From NCBI RefSeq assembly GCF_022549225.1, contig NZ_JAKZFD010000001.1, positions 248,001 through 312,000 on the forward strand: a stretch of DNA of 64,000 nucleotides, read 5' to 3'. Below are positions 50,773 through 59,710 of the stretch, in pieces; positions within the stretch are counted from its first letter, which is position 1; every line of letters begins with the position of its first letter. The notes beneath the pieces were generated by a model. The model was not told where the DNA came from. It saw nothing but the letters and a program-made list of their open reading frames with translations, and did no database searches. The stretch comes from Pelomonas sp. CA6 (GTDB taxonomy: Bacteria; Pseudomonadota; Gammaproteobacteria; Burkholderiales; Burkholderiaceae_C). A program made the translations under genes and the position numbers.

Positions 50773-51877
50773 TCAGACGCCTTGCTTCAGTGACGCGGTG
50801 ATGAAGGCGTCCAGGTCGCCGTCCAGCACCTTTTGCGTGTTGGAGATTTCGACATTGGTGCGCAGGTCCTTGATGCGGCTCTGGTCCAGCACATAGGAGC
50901 GGATCTGGTGGCCCCAGCCCACGTCGGTCTTGCTGTCTTCCAGCTTCTGCTGCTCGGCCATGCGCTTCTTCATTTCATGGTCGTACAGGCGCGAGCGCAG
51001 GCGGCGCCAGGCGACGTCGCGGTTGCTGTGCTGGCTGCGGCTGTCCTGGCACTGCACCACGATGCCCGTGGGAACGTGGGTCAGACGCACCGCGGAGTCG
51101 GTCTTGTTGATGTGCTGGCCGCCGGCGCCGCTGGCGCGGAAGGTGTCGGTGCGCACGTCGGCCGGGTTGATGTCGATCTCGATCGAATCGTCGATCTCCG
51201 GGTAGACGAAGAGCGAGGCGAAGCTGGTGTGGCGGCCGCCCGAAGAATCGAACGGGCTCTTGCGCACCAGGCGGTGCACGCCCGACTCGGTGCGCAGCAG
51301 GCCGAAGGCGTACTCGCCCTCCACCTTGATCGTGGCGCTCTTGATACCGGCCACGTCGCCCGGGGTTTCTTCCTCGACGTCGGCCTTGAAGCCCTTGCGC
51401 TCACAGTACTTCAGGTATTGGCGCAGCAGCATGCCGGCCCAGTCGCAGGCCTCGGTGCCGCCGGCGCCGGCCTGGATGTCGATGAAGCAGTTGCTCGGAT
51501 CGGCCGGGTTGTTGAACATCCGGCGGAACTCCAGCTCCTCGACCTTCTCGGTCAGCTTGGCCGCGTCGGCTTCGATGGCCTCGAGGCCGTCGAAGTCACT
51601 CTCTTCCTTGGACATCTCGAACAACTCCAGGTTGTCCGACAGGTTGCTGGAGAGGAAGTTGATGGTCTCGACCACCGTCTCCAGCGTGCGCTTTTCCTTG
51701 CCCAGCTCCTGAGCCCGCTTGGGCTCGTTCCAGATGTTGGGGTTCTCCAGCGCGGCATTGACCTCGTTCAACCGCAGTGATTTGCGGTCGTAGTCAAAGA
51801 TACCCCCTTAGCGCGTCGGTACGCGCTTGCAGATCGGTCAGCAGGTTGCCGATCGCATTGATCCGTTCGATGTCCAT
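50773..51877 (-). CDS. prfB: peptide chain release factor 2, with programmed +1 frameshift
   Basis: The protein is read as 51877-51797 (27 codons, [20 protein letters not shown] to L) and then, skipping base 51796, 51795-50773; total about 367 residues. It releases the chain at UGA and UAA. RF2 marks: the codon-recognition tripeptide SPF in [11 protein letters not shown], and GGQ in [16 protein letters not shown]. The N-terminal reading frame ends at an in-frame TGA after CTT, so translation depends on the +1 shift, which occurs more often when RF2 is scarce. Any annotation without the shift will begin at an internal codon. Confidence 0.95.
51793..51809 (-). promoter_or_regulatory. prfB programmed frameshift site
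   Basis: On the minus strand AAGGGGG-TAT-CTT-TGA-C: the Shine-Dalgarno-like AAGGGGG (51809-51803) is 3 bases before the CTT slippery codon, followed by the TGA stop and C. This is the standard autoregulatory arrangement of bacterial prfB. Confidence 0.95.
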
Positions 51878-52009
51878 GGTGTCTTCAGAGTGGCTCCGGC
51901 GTGTGCCAGATCAATCTGCCATTTTCTCATGTCCTGTGGGTCTTATCCCGGTCGTTTGACGTCGAGCCCCGAGGGTGGGCGCAAGGCCGGGGCGGCTATC
52001 CTTGCGCCC

Positions 52010-52306
52010 ATGCTGACCCTGGCCCTGCTGCCCAAGCTGCTCGCCGAGATCGCGCTGCTGGCCTGGGCCGGGCAGGCGCTGCTGGGCGCGCTGATCGGCG
52101 CCCGGCGCGAGCACAACGGGGCCTGGCGTCTGCTGGGCTGGGTGCTGCAGCCTTGGTTGGCGGGCGTGCGTCGCCTGGCGCCGCGGGCCTGGCCGGAGCG
52201 CCGCGTGCGCGCGCTGGCGCTGGCCTTGCTGCTGGCGCTGTGGCTGCTGGGCAGCGCGCTCAAGCTCTGGGTCTGCCTGGGGCAGGGTCTGGCCGGCTGC
52301 CGCTGA
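52010..52306 (+). CDS. small hypothetical membrane protein
   Basis: 98 residues from ATG 52010. Two hydrophobic segments (2-30, LALLPKLLAEIALLAWAGQA, and 66-90, LALALLLALWLLGSALKLWV) flank a basic loop with several Arg residues; both ends probably face the same side. The final Cys-rich end CLGQGLAGCR is short. It is divergent from prfB and 51 bases before the DUF4212 gene. I do not recognise a family. Confidence 0.65.
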   Translation: MLTLALLPKLLAEIALLAWAGQALLGALIGARREHNGAWRLLGWVLQPWLAGVRRLAPRAWPERRVRALALALLLALWLLGSALKLWVCLGQGLAGCR

Positions 52307-52357
52307 GCGCTGGCGGCGGGCACAATCGGCGCTCGCTCCACCCGTCCCGACTCCGCG

Positions 52358-52633
52358 ATGGCGACCCCTCCCGACTCCGGCGCCTACTGGCGCGCCAACC
52401 TGCGCCTGGTGGGCCTGCTGCTGGCCGTCTGGTTCACGGTCACCTTCGTGATCGCCTACTTCGCCCGATCGCTGAGCTTCAGCGTCCTGGGCTGGCCCTT
52501 CAGCTTCTGGGTCGCGGCCCAGGGGGCGCTGATCGTGTATTGCGTGCTGGTCTGGTTCTACGCGCGCACGATGAACCGGCGCGACCGCGAACAGCGGCAC
52601 GACAGCGCGGACGGCGGCGCGGGGCAGGACTGA
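52358..52633 (+). CDS. DUF4212 small membrane protein (sodium:solute symporter accessory subunit)
   Basis: 91 residues, two membrane helices (about 14-38 and 46-70). The DUF4212 signature is clear: YWRANLRLVGLLLAVWFTVTFV, YFARSLSFSVLGWPFSFWVAAQGALIVYCVLVWFYA, then a basic MNRRDRE end. Such proteins are normally encoded just before an SSS-family (ActP-like) symporter gene. Here the next gene is a ParB-like gene on the opposite strand and no symporter is present, so this is an orphan copy. Confidence 0.9.
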   Translation: MATPPDSGAYWRANLRLVGLLLAVWFTVTFVIAYFARSLSFSVLGWPFSFWVAAQGALIVYCVLVWFYARTMNRRDREQRHDSADGGAGQD

Positions 52634-52645
52634 CGCGGCCGGCGC

Positions 52646-53548
52646 TCAGGCCTCGGGCAGTGCCAGCCCGGCGGCCTTCAGCGCCTCTTCCGCGCGCAGC
52701 AGCTGCTGGCGCGCCTGGCCCAGCTGGGCGTCGCGCTCGGACAGCAACTGCTGCAGCCGGGTGTTCTCCTGTTGCAGTGCCTTGAGCTGCAGCTGCAGGC
52801 GTTCGCGCTGCTCGTCGCTCAGCGGGCCCAGGTCCTCGGCGCTTGCGGCCTGGGCTTCGCCTACTGGCGCGTCCTGGCCCTCGTCGGCGGGCTTGCGCTT
52901 GCCGCCCTTGGCCTCGCGCGCCTGCTTGGCGGTCTCGCGCAGCGTCTTCTTTCCGCCGGCCACGGCGGCAGCCTGGGTTTCCACGGGCAGGTCGGCGATC
53001 ACCGCGGCCGCGCTGATGGACACCTCGCCGGCCTTCACCGCGGCCACCAGCTCGGGCGCCGCGGATTTCTGGATCTTCTCGATCTGCGTCACCGTCGCGG
53101 TGCTGACGCGCGCCGCCTTGGCGATGGCTTCGCGGCTCTTCAGCGGCGGCGGGGGCGGCAGCGCGGGCGTGCTGTCCTCGGCCGGGGGGGCTTCGGGCGC
53201 GGGGTCCTGCAGCACGGCCAGGCGGCGGGCCTCCAGGATCTCCTTCTTGCGCAGCGCGAGCACGCCGCGCTGGAAGTCGGACACGCTGCGCCGCCCCAGG
53301 TGCTGGTCGATCATCCACAGGTGCACGTCCTCGATGGACTTGAAGCGTGTGTTCTGCACGGTTTGAAAGGGCAGGCCGTGCTTGCTGCAGATGGAATAGC
53401 GGTTGTGACCGTCCACCAGCAGCTCGCCCCACAGCACCAGGGCGTCCCGGCAGCCCTCGGCCAGGATGCTGCGCTCCAGCGCCTCGTACTCTTCGGGGCT
53501 GAGCGGATCGATGTAGGCGCGCAGGTCTTCGTTGACGACGATGTTCAT
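52646..53548 (-). CDS. ParB/Srx-like nuclease-fold protein with HTH and coiled coil
   Basis: 300 residues. N-terminal ParB-like domain: IDPLSPEEYEALERSILAEGCRDALVLWGELLVDGHNRYSI, where G-H-N-R-Y replaces the usual G-E-R-R of ParB and resembles plasmid replication/partition and sulfiredoxin-like variants. A middle HTH (REAIAKAARVSTATVTQIEKI), a basic linker (AREAKGGKRKP) and a C-terminal coiled coil (about 240-295, QLQLKALQQENTRLQQLLSE) follow. No parA or parS is near, so chromosome partition is unlikely; DNA binding is probable but the role is unknown. Confidence 0.8.
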   Translation of the reverse strand: MNIVVNEDLRAYIDPLSPEEYEALERSILAEGCRDALVLWGELLVDGHNRYSICSKHGLPFQTVQNTRFKSIEDVHLWMIDQHLGRRSVSDFQRGVLALRKKEILEARRLAVLQDPAPEAPPAEDSTPALPPPPPLKSREAIAKAARVSTATVTQIEKIQKSAAPELVAAVKAGEVSISAAAVIADLPVETQAAAVAGGKKTLRETAKQAREAKGGKRKPADEGQDAPVGEAQAASAEDLGPLSDEQRERLQLQLKALQQENTRLQQLLSERDAQLGQARQQLLRAEEALKAAGLALPEA

Positions 53549-53723
53549 GGCCGGAAGCGGGAAGGGTGCGTAAGGAGTGCCGAAGGGCGCGCATTCTAGG
53601 CGCCCCGGGTCGCGGCGCTTTGTGACGCTGCGTGTCCGTCCGGTGGTCCTTGCGTCGACAGGCAGGTCCGCCGCACGCGCATGGCTTTAAGCTCCACGCT
53701 TGTTCCAACTCGGGAGAAAAACC

Positions 53724-54557
53724 ATGCACAACAAGATCCATTCCCTGGGACCGTGGCGCTGGGCCGCACTGGCCTTGCTGGCGGGCGGGCTGTCCGCCTG
53801 CGCCGGCGTCGGTGGCGGCGGCGGCGGGGGAGCGCCGACGCTGGAGGGCAGCCGCTGGGTGCTGGCCGAGTTGGCGGCGCAGCCGGGGCAAGACCTGCCC
53901 CCGACGCTGCGCCCCACGCTGGCCTTCGAGAACGGCCGCGCCGGCGGCAGCGATGGCTGCAACCGCTATGCGCGCCCCTACACGCAGCGCGGCGGCAACC
54001 TGGACTTCGGTCCGGGCCCCGGCGTGGGCACGCTGATGGCCTGCCAGCCCGGGCGCGAGGCGCTCTCCCAAGGCTGGCAGGCGGCGCTGGCCGCGACCCG
54101 GGCCGCCCGCGTGGCCCCCGGCGACGGCGGCATGCTGGAGCTGCTGGACGGCGACGGCCGCACGCTGGCGCGCCTGGCGCCGCAGCCCGCCGGTCTGGCA
54201 GGCACGCGCTGGGAGGTGCTGATGCTCAACAACGGCCAGCAGGCGGTGAGCAGCCTGATCGACGGCAGCCGCATCGAGCTGGCCTTCGACGCCGATGGGC
54301 GGCTGTCGGGCTCGGGCGGCTGCAATCCGCTGCTCGGCCGCTACGAGCTGAGCTCGGGCGATGGGGGCCAGGTCTTGCGCCTGAGCGGGCTGGCCCAGGG
54401 GCGGCGCGCCTGTCTGCATCCGACCGGTGTGATGACGCAGGAGGCCCAGCTGCTGCGTCAGCTGGAGGGCGCGGAGCGCTTTCGCCGCGAGGGAGACCGC
54501 CTGGAACTGCGCCGGGCCGACGGCGCACTGGTGCTCAGCGCGAAGCTGATCCGCTGA
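53724..54557 (+). CDS. META-domain lipoprotein (HslJ-like, two META repeats)
   Basis: 277 residues from ATG 53724 with GGGAG 7 bases upstream. Lipobox LSAC (acylated Cys about residue 26) and a glycine tract (GVGGGGGGG) before the first META domain (LEGSRWVLAELAAQPG, GSDGCNRYARPY); a second, better conserved one follows (LAGTRWEVLMLNNGQQAVS, LSGSGGCNPLLGRYEL, MTQEAQLLRQLEGAERFRR). Asp after signal Gly is not evident, so outer-membrane sorting is likely. META proteins are stress-linked envelope proteins of unclear function. Confidence 0.88.
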   Translation: MHNKIHSLGPWRWAALALLAGGLSACAGVGGGGGGGAPTLEGSRWVLAELAAQPGQDLPPTLRPTLAFENGRAGGSDGCNRYARPYTQRGGNLDFGPGPGVGTLMACQPGREALSQGWQAALAATRAARVAPGDGGMLELLDGDGRTLARLAPQPAGLAGTRWEVLMLNNGQQAVSSLIDGSRIELAFDADGRLSGSGGCNPLLGRYELSSGDGGQVLRLSGLAQGRRACLHPTGVMTQEAQLLRQLEGAERFRREGDRLELRRADGALVLSAKLIR

Positions 54558-54572
54558 CGACGGACCGGGCGC

Positions 54573-55445
54573 TCAGGCGACGACCCGCCCGCGCGCGGCC
54601 AGCGCCTGTTCGCACTGCAATTCGAATCGGCCCTGCGGCTCGCCGTGCAGCGCCAGCTGCGCGCCCAGCGGCACTGGTCGCAGGAAGTCGATCTCGGCCT
54701 CGCGAGGGGGCTGTCCCTGCAGACGCTGCCATTCCGCCAGCGCGCGGGCCAGGCTGTGCATGCCATGAATGATGGCGCGGCGCTGGCCCAGCAGCCGCGC
54801 CGACCAGTCCCACAGGTGGATGGGGTTGAGGTCGCCGGACAGCCGGGCATAGCGCCAGCCCTCGTTGCGCGCCACCGGCCATTGCGCCAACGGCGGCAGC
54901 GCGGGATCGGGCGGCACGGCGGCCGGGCGCGGGCGGGCTTGCGTCGGCCGCGCCTGCCCTCGCGCCAGATAGAGGCTGCTGCCCTGCCAGACCGGCCCCG
55001 CCGGCTGGCTCAGCGTCACCTCCATCTGCAGGCGCGGACGCTGGCGCGCATCCTGCGCGTCCGGCGGCAGCAGCGTTGCGCGCGTGGACAGCTGCAGCGC
55101 CGCGCGTCGGTCGGGCGGCGCGAGCCATTGCAGGCGCTGGCTCAGATGCACCAGGCCCAGCACCGGCAGCGGGAAGTCCTCCGACAGCATCAGCGCCAGC
55201 TGGGCGCGCTGCGCGAGCAGATAGGGGTAGCACAGCGGCAGGGCGTCCGGTGCATAGCCCAGCGCGGCGTTGTAGCGCGCCAGGTGCTCGCCCGACCAGG
55301 GCGGCGCGCGGTGCCGCTGGGTCAGCGCGGTGGCGCGGGCCCCGGCCCGTGGCCCGCGCAGCAGTCGCCACCACTGCGCCCAGCTCCAGCGTGTCGGCAG
55401 CCAGGGCACGCCGTCCGCGGGCTCCGGACGGCTTGGGACCTTCAC
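54573..55445 (-). CDS. MaoC-like (R)-hydratase family protein
   Basis: 290 residues from GTG 55445, whose GTGA overlaps the stop codon of the S9 peptidase gene upstream; the longer in-frame extension lies inside that gene. Two hotdog domains are expected; the C-terminal one has the MaoC catalytic block YARLSGDLNPIHLWDWSARL (Asp and His of the D-x(4)-H dyad) and IIHGMHSLARAL. It would hydrate/dehydrate an enoyl-CoA or enoyl-ACP. It is encoded in one translation-coupled unit with a peptidase, an odd pairing. Confidence 0.82.
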   Translation of the reverse strand: MKVPSRPEPADGVPWLPTRWSWAQWWRLLRGPRAGARATALTQRHRAPPWSGEHLARYNAALGYAPDALPLCYPYLLAQRAQLALMLSEDFPLPVLGLVHLSQRLQWLAPPDRRAALQLSTRATLLPPDAQDARQRPRLQMEVTLSQPAGPVWQGSSLYLARGQARPTQARPRPAAVPPDPALPPLAQWPVARNEGWRYARLSGDLNPIHLWDWSARLLGQRRAIIHGMHSLARALAEWQRLQGQPPREAEIDFLRPVPLGAQLALHGEPQGRFELQCEQALAARGRVVA

Positions 55446-57505
55446 GGGGCCCCAGCCTTCAGGTGGCGGTCCAGGAACTGCTCGACGCGGCGCGCGAAGT
55501 CCACATGGGTGGTCACCTGGCGCCAGCTGTGGCCCTCGTTGGGGTAGACCACCCATTCCGGGGTCTGGCCGGCGGCCTTCAGCGCACTGCGCAGGCGCTC
55601 GCCATGGGCCAGCGGCACGCGGACATCGGCCGCGCCATAGGCCAGCAGCAGCGGCGCCTTGATGCGCGCGGCCTGCTCGACCGGCGAGTTGGCCTGGATC
55701 ATCTCGGCATCCTTGTCCGGGTCTCCCACCATCACCGGCAGGCCGTAGCGGCGCGCGTCCTCGCTGACGTCGTCGCCGATCCAGCCGCTGCCCTGGATCA
55801 GCAGCTTCAGGTCCGCGACGCCCACCCAGGCGATGCCGCAGCGGTACAGCTCAGGATCGCGCACCAGGCCCATCAGCGTGGCATAGCCGCCATAGCTGGC
55901 GCCGGCGATGCAGGCGCGCCGGTCGGCCAGGCCCTGGGCCTGGGCCCACTTCAGCGCATCGGTCACGTCGTCCTGCATGGTCTGGCCCCACTGCTTCCAG
56001 CCAGCCTGGTAGTGCGCCCAGCCATAGCCGGTGCTGCCGCGGAACTCGGGGCTGATGACCAGATAGCCGCGCGACGCGAGGAACTGCTCCATCGCCGACC
56101 AGCGCCAATGGCCGCCGCGCACCCAGGGCCCGCCATGGACCATGACGACGGCGGGCAGCGGACGCTCGGGCTTGGTGCCGGGCTTGACGCTGGGCGGCAG
56201 CGTGATCCAGACCGGCAGGTCCAGGCCGTCGCGCGCGCGGATGCGCTGGAAGTCCACGCTGGCCATGCGCCGCGGGTCTATGCCCTTGAGCACCTGGCTG
56301 ATCGGTTGCCAGCGCTTCGACGCGGCTTCGTAAAGCCACAAGGTGCCCGGATCCTGGTCCGAGAAGCTCCTCACCAGCGCCACCATGTCGTTCGCGCCGC
56401 AGCGCACGCACTGCACGCGGTTGACGCGGCCCGGCAGGCGCTCGTCGACCTCGGCCTGGAAGCGCTTCATGGCGGCGTCGAACCAGAGGGTCTGCTCGGC
56501 ATCGGTCTCCAGACGCACGCCCAGCGCCAAGTCGCCGCTGCGCTCAAGAAGCAGCGTGCCGGTGAAGTCGAAGCCCGGCGTGCTGACCAGTGGCTTGGCG
56601 CTGGGCTTGCCGGCGGCGAAGTCATAGGTGGTCAGCGTCGAGTACTTGCCGGCGCCGGTGCTGCGCGTCACGTAGAGCGTGCCCTTGTCGTCCACCGAAT
56701 GCAGGCTGAAGGGGCGGCGCAGACTGTCGTGCGTGCTCAGTTCGCGCCAGCCTTCGTCGCCGGCGCCGCGCCAGTGGTAGATCTCGCGGCCGTTGGTGCT
56801 GCTGATCGCGGCGCGCGGGTTGCCGCGGCTGTCGAACATCCAGGCGTGGATGTTGTCGGGGGCGCCCCTGATGTCCATGGCGCGGGTGCGGCCGGTGCGC
56901 ACGTTGAGCCACAGCGGCGTGATCTGGGCCAGCGACTTGCCCTCGAACTTCATTACGCCGATCACGACCTCGTCGGCCGGGGCGTCGGGCTGCGCGCGGG
57001 GGACGGACAGCAGCAGGTGGTTCCACTCCAGCGAGCGGTTGCGCTCGCCGTTGCTGACGAAGGGGGTGCCATAGCGGCGCACCAGCGTGCGCAGCTCCTG
57101 GCCGTCCGGGGCCACGGAGTAGAGCCCGGGCGCCAGGCGCTGGTCCTCGCCGCTGCCGGCCTCGAGGTCCACCACGCTGAAGACCAGCCGCTCGTCCCCC
57201 ACCCAGTCAAAGCGGACCACATCCACATCGGAGAAGGCCGCGGCCCGCTTGGGCTTGGGCGTGTCGCCCAGTTCGACGACGTACAGCGAGACGCGCTTGC
57301 TGCCGGCCGAGGTGGTCAGCGCGATCTGCCGGCCCGAGGGCGAGAGCTTGACGTCCAGCACCGCGGGATGCTGGAAGAACTGCTCCAGCGCCACCGGCTC
57401 GGTGGCGCCTTGCGCAAGGGCGGGTTGAGCGAGAGCCCCTGCCATCAGGGCCAGTGCGGTGCCCAGCAGGCGCAGCCGGCGCCAGCGCCGAGTCTTTGCG
57501 GTCAT
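55442..57505 (-). CDS. S9 family prolyl oligopeptidase-like peptidase, copy 1
   Basis: 687 residues with a signal peptide (about 1-31, ALALMAGALAQPALAQG). A beta-propeller-like N-terminal part (35-410) precedes an alpha/beta-hydrolase domain with the catalytic Ser in GASYGGYATLMG, Asp in YGAADVRVPLAHG and His in PNEGHSWRQV. It is an exported dipeptidyl/acylaminoacyl-type serine peptidase. Start ATG 57505 has GGGAGGAC upstream. Its 3' half is nearly identical to copy 2, its 5' half is not. The MaoC gene overlaps its stop. Confidence 0.92.
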   Translation of the reverse strand: MTAKTRRWRRLRLLGTALALMAGALAQPALAQGATEPVALEQFFQHPAVLDVKLSPSGRQIALTTSAGSKRVSLYVVELGDTPKPKRAAAFSDVDVVRFDWVGDERLVFSVVDLEAGSGEDQRLAPGLYSVAPDGQELRTLVRRYGTPFVSNGERNRSLEWNHLLLSVPRAQPDAPADEVVIGVMKFEGKSLAQITPLWLNVRTGRTRAMDIRGAPDNIHAWMFDSRGNPRAAISSTNGREIYHWRGAGDEGWRELSTHDSLRRPFSLHSVDDKGTLYVTRSTGAGKYSTLTTYDFAAGKPSAKPLVSTPGFDFTGTLLLERSGDLALGVRLETDAEQTLWFDAAMKRFQAEVDERLPGRVNRVQCVRCGANDMVALVRSFSDQDPGTLWLYEAASKRWQPISQVLKGIDPRRMASVDFQRIRARDGLDLPVWITLPPSVKPGTKPERPLPAVVMVHGGPWVRGGHWRWSAMEQFLASRGYLVISPEFRGSTGYGWAHYQAGWKQWGQTMQDDVTDALKWAQAQGLADRRACIAGASYGGYATLMGLVRDPELYRCGIAWVGVADLKLLIQGSGWIGDDVSEDARRYGLPVMVGDPDKDAEMIQANSPVEQAARIKAPLLLAYGAADVRVPLAHGERLRSALKAAGQTPEWVVYPNEGHSWRQVTTHVDFARRVEQFLDRHLKAGAP
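55455..56270. repeat. 816-bp direct repeat, copy A (3' half of S9 peptidase gene 1)
   Basis: This stretch aligns with 57660-58475 at a constant offset of 2,205 bases, without gaps at either end that I checked, and with only scattered substitutions. It encodes the alpha/beta-hydrolase domain. Upstream of it the two genes diverge sharply, which suggests gene conversion or a recent partial duplication. Confidence 0.8.
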
Positions 57506-57646
57506 GGAAGTCCTCCCCGGATCTCAAACCTGTTCTTGGTCGGGGCGCGAGGTTACCGCGGACGCCGCGCCCGCGCGATCCGGGGCGGCCCGGGATCGCG
57601 GGTCGTGAAGCCGCGAGCACGCGCGACGCGGAGCGGGCCAAGGTAC

Positions 57647-59710
57647 TCAGGGGGCGCCGGCCTTCAGGTGACGGTCCAGGAACTGCTCGACGCGGCGCGC
57701 GAAGTCCACCTGGGTGGATACCTGTCGCCAGCCATGGCCTTCGTCCGGGTAGACCACCCATTCCGGCGTCTGGCCGGCAGCCTTCAGCGCACTGCGCAGC
57801 CGCTCGCCATGGGCCAGTGGCACGCGCACGTCGGCGGCGCCATAGGCCAGCAGCAGCGGCGCCTTGATGCGCGCGGCCTGCTCGACCGGCGAGTTGGCCT
57901 GGATCATCTCGGCGTCCTTCTCAGGGTCACCCACCGTCACGGGCAAACCATAGCGGCGCGTGTCCTTGCCGATGTCGTCGTGGATCCAGCCACTGCCCTG
58001 CACTAGCAGCTTCAGGTCCGCGACGCCCACCCAGGCGATGCCGCAGCGGTACAGCTCAGGATCGCGCACCAGGCCCATCAGCGTGGCATAGCCGCCATAG
58101 CTGGCGCCGGCGATGCAGGCGCGCCGATCGGCCAGGCCCTGGGCCTGGGCCCACTTCAGTGCATCGGCCACGTCATCCTGCATGGCCTGCCCCCACTGCT
58201 TCCAGCCGGCCTGGTAGTGCGCCCAGCCGTAGCCGGTGCTGCCGCGGAACTCGGGGCTGATGACCAGGTAGCCGCGCGACGCGAGGAACTGCTCCATCGC
58301 CGACCAGCGCCAATGGCCACCGCGCACCCAGGGCCCGCCATGGACCATGACGACGGTGGGCAGCGGACGCTCGGGCTTGGTGCCGGGCTTGACGCTGGGC
58401 GGCAGCGTGATCCAGACCGGCAGATCCCGTCCGTCGCGCGCACGGATGCGCTGGAAGTCCACGCTAGCCATGCGCTGAGGCTCGAGGCCATCGAGAACCT
58501 GGCTGACCGGCTGCCACTGCCGTGTTGCGGCCTGGTACAGCCACAGGCTGCCAGGATCGCGGTCAGAGAAGCTGTTCACCAGAGCCACCATGTCCTCGGC
58601 GCCGCAGCGACGGCACTGCACGCGGTTGATTCGGCCGGGCAGGCGCTCATCGACCTCGGCCTGGAAGCGCTTCATCGCCGCGTCGAACCAGAGGGTTTGC
58701 TCGGTATCGGTCTCCAGACGCACACCCAGAGCTGTCATGCCGCTGTGATCCAGGAGCAGCGTACCGCTGAAGTCAAAGCCCGGCGTGCTGACCAGCGGTC
58801 GCGCGTCGGGTTTGCCGGCCGAGAAGTCATAAGTGCTCAGCGTGGCGTACTGGCCCGCACCGGTGTTGTACGTCAGGTACAGCGTGCCTTTGGCGTCGAC
58901 CGAATGCAGCTCGAAGGGGGGATGCATGCGGTCGTGCTCGCTGAGCAGACGCCAGTCTCGGTCGGCAGTGCTCCGCCAGTGGAAGAATTCACGCCCCCCC
59001 TTGCGAGTCACAGTGGCGCGGGCGTTGCCTTGGCTGTCGAACAGCCAGTGGCGAGCACCGTCGGGCGCGCCCTTGATCTCCATCGGCCGGGTGCGGCCAC
59101 TGCGCACATTGAGCCACATGGGGACGATATGGGTCAGGTCGTGACTGTCGTACTTCATGGCGCCTATCACGACATGGTCAACCAGTTCGTCAGTCTGAAC
59201 GCGAGGCACCGCCAGCAGTATGTGATTCCATTCCAGCGAGCGATCGCGAGACCCTTCGCTGAAGTGCGTGCCAATGCGGCGCACCAGCGTGCGCAACTCC
59301 TGGCCATTGGGTGCGACCGAGTACAGCCCCGGGGCCATGCGTTGATCTTCGCCACCACCGGCTTGGAGGTCGACGACGCTGAAGACCAGCCGCTCGTCGC
59401 TGACCCATTCGAAGCGAGTGACATCCACGTTCGAGAACGTGGCGGTTCGCATGGGTCGGAGCGTTCCGCCCAGTTCGATGACAAACAGAGAGACGCGCTT
59501 GCCGCCGGCCGCGGTCGTCAGTGCGATCTGCCGCCCGGACGGCGAGAGCTTGGCATCCAGCACCGCTGGATGCTGGAAGAACTGCTCCAGCGCCACCGGC
59601 TCAGCCGTGGCCTGGGCCGTGGCGGGTTGCAGGATTGTCATGCTGGCGAGCAGTGGCAGCGCGGCGGCCAGCCAGCGCCAGCCTCTGCCAAGGATGGAAT
59701 GGGGTCTCAT
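57647..59710 (-). CDS. S9 family prolyl oligopeptidase-like peptidase, copy 2
   Basis: 687 residues from ATG 59710 (GGGAGGAC upstream; an in-frame ATG at 59764 lacks one). Signal peptide about 1-33 (LAAALPLLASMTILQPATAQ), then a propeller-like region and a hydrolase domain with GASYGGYATLMG, YGAADVRVPLAHG and PDEGHGWRQV. It is the same length as copy 1. The N-terminal half keeps the family pattern (EPVALEQFFQHPAVLDAKLS) but many residues differ, and its base composition looks less GC-rich than the neighbours. Substrate range may differ from copy 1. Confidence 0.92.
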   Translation of the reverse strand: MRPHSILGRGWRWLAAALPLLASMTILQPATAQATAEPVALEQFFQHPAVLDAKLSPSGRQIALTTAAGGKRVSLFVIELGGTLRPMRTATFSNVDVTRFEWVSDERLVFSVVDLQAGGGEDQRMAPGLYSVAPNGQELRTLVRRIGTHFSEGSRDRSLEWNHILLAVPRVQTDELVDHVVIGAMKYDSHDLTHIVPMWLNVRSGRTRPMEIKGAPDGARHWLFDSQGNARATVTRKGGREFFHWRSTADRDWRLLSEHDRMHPPFELHSVDAKGTLYLTYNTGAGQYATLSTYDFSAGKPDARPLVSTPGFDFSGTLLLDHSGMTALGVRLETDTEQTLWFDAAMKRFQAEVDERLPGRINRVQCRRCGAEDMVALVNSFSDRDPGSLWLYQAATRQWQPVSQVLDGLEPQRMASVDFQRIRARDGRDLPVWITLPPSVKPGTKPERPLPTVVMVHGGPWVRGGHWRWSAMEQFLASRGYLVISPEFRGSTGYGWAHYQAGWKQWGQAMQDDVADALKWAQAQGLADRRACIAGASYGGYATLMGLVRDPELYRCGIAWVGVADLKLLVQGSGWIHDDIGKDTRRYGLPVTVGDPEKDAEMIQANSPVEQAARIKAPLLLAYGAADVRVPLAHGERLRSALKAAGQTPEWVVYPDEGHGWRQVSTQVDFARRVEQFLDRHLKAGAP
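57660..58475. repeat. 816-bp direct repeat, copy B (3' half of S9 peptidase gene 2)
   Basis: Partner of 55455-56270. The two direct repeats could recombine and delete the intervening 2.2 kb, leaving one hybrid peptidase gene in frame. Confidence 0.8.

Noticed and set aside
50773..51771. prfB as a simple gene starting at 51771.
   Set aside because: That start is an internal TTG; the canonical frameshift site and N-terminal codons upstream show that the true start is 51877.
55455..58475. Direct repeats as an insertion sequence or transposon.
   Set aside because: The repeats are coding halves of two paralogous peptidase genes; no transposase, terminal inverted repeats or target duplication is seen.
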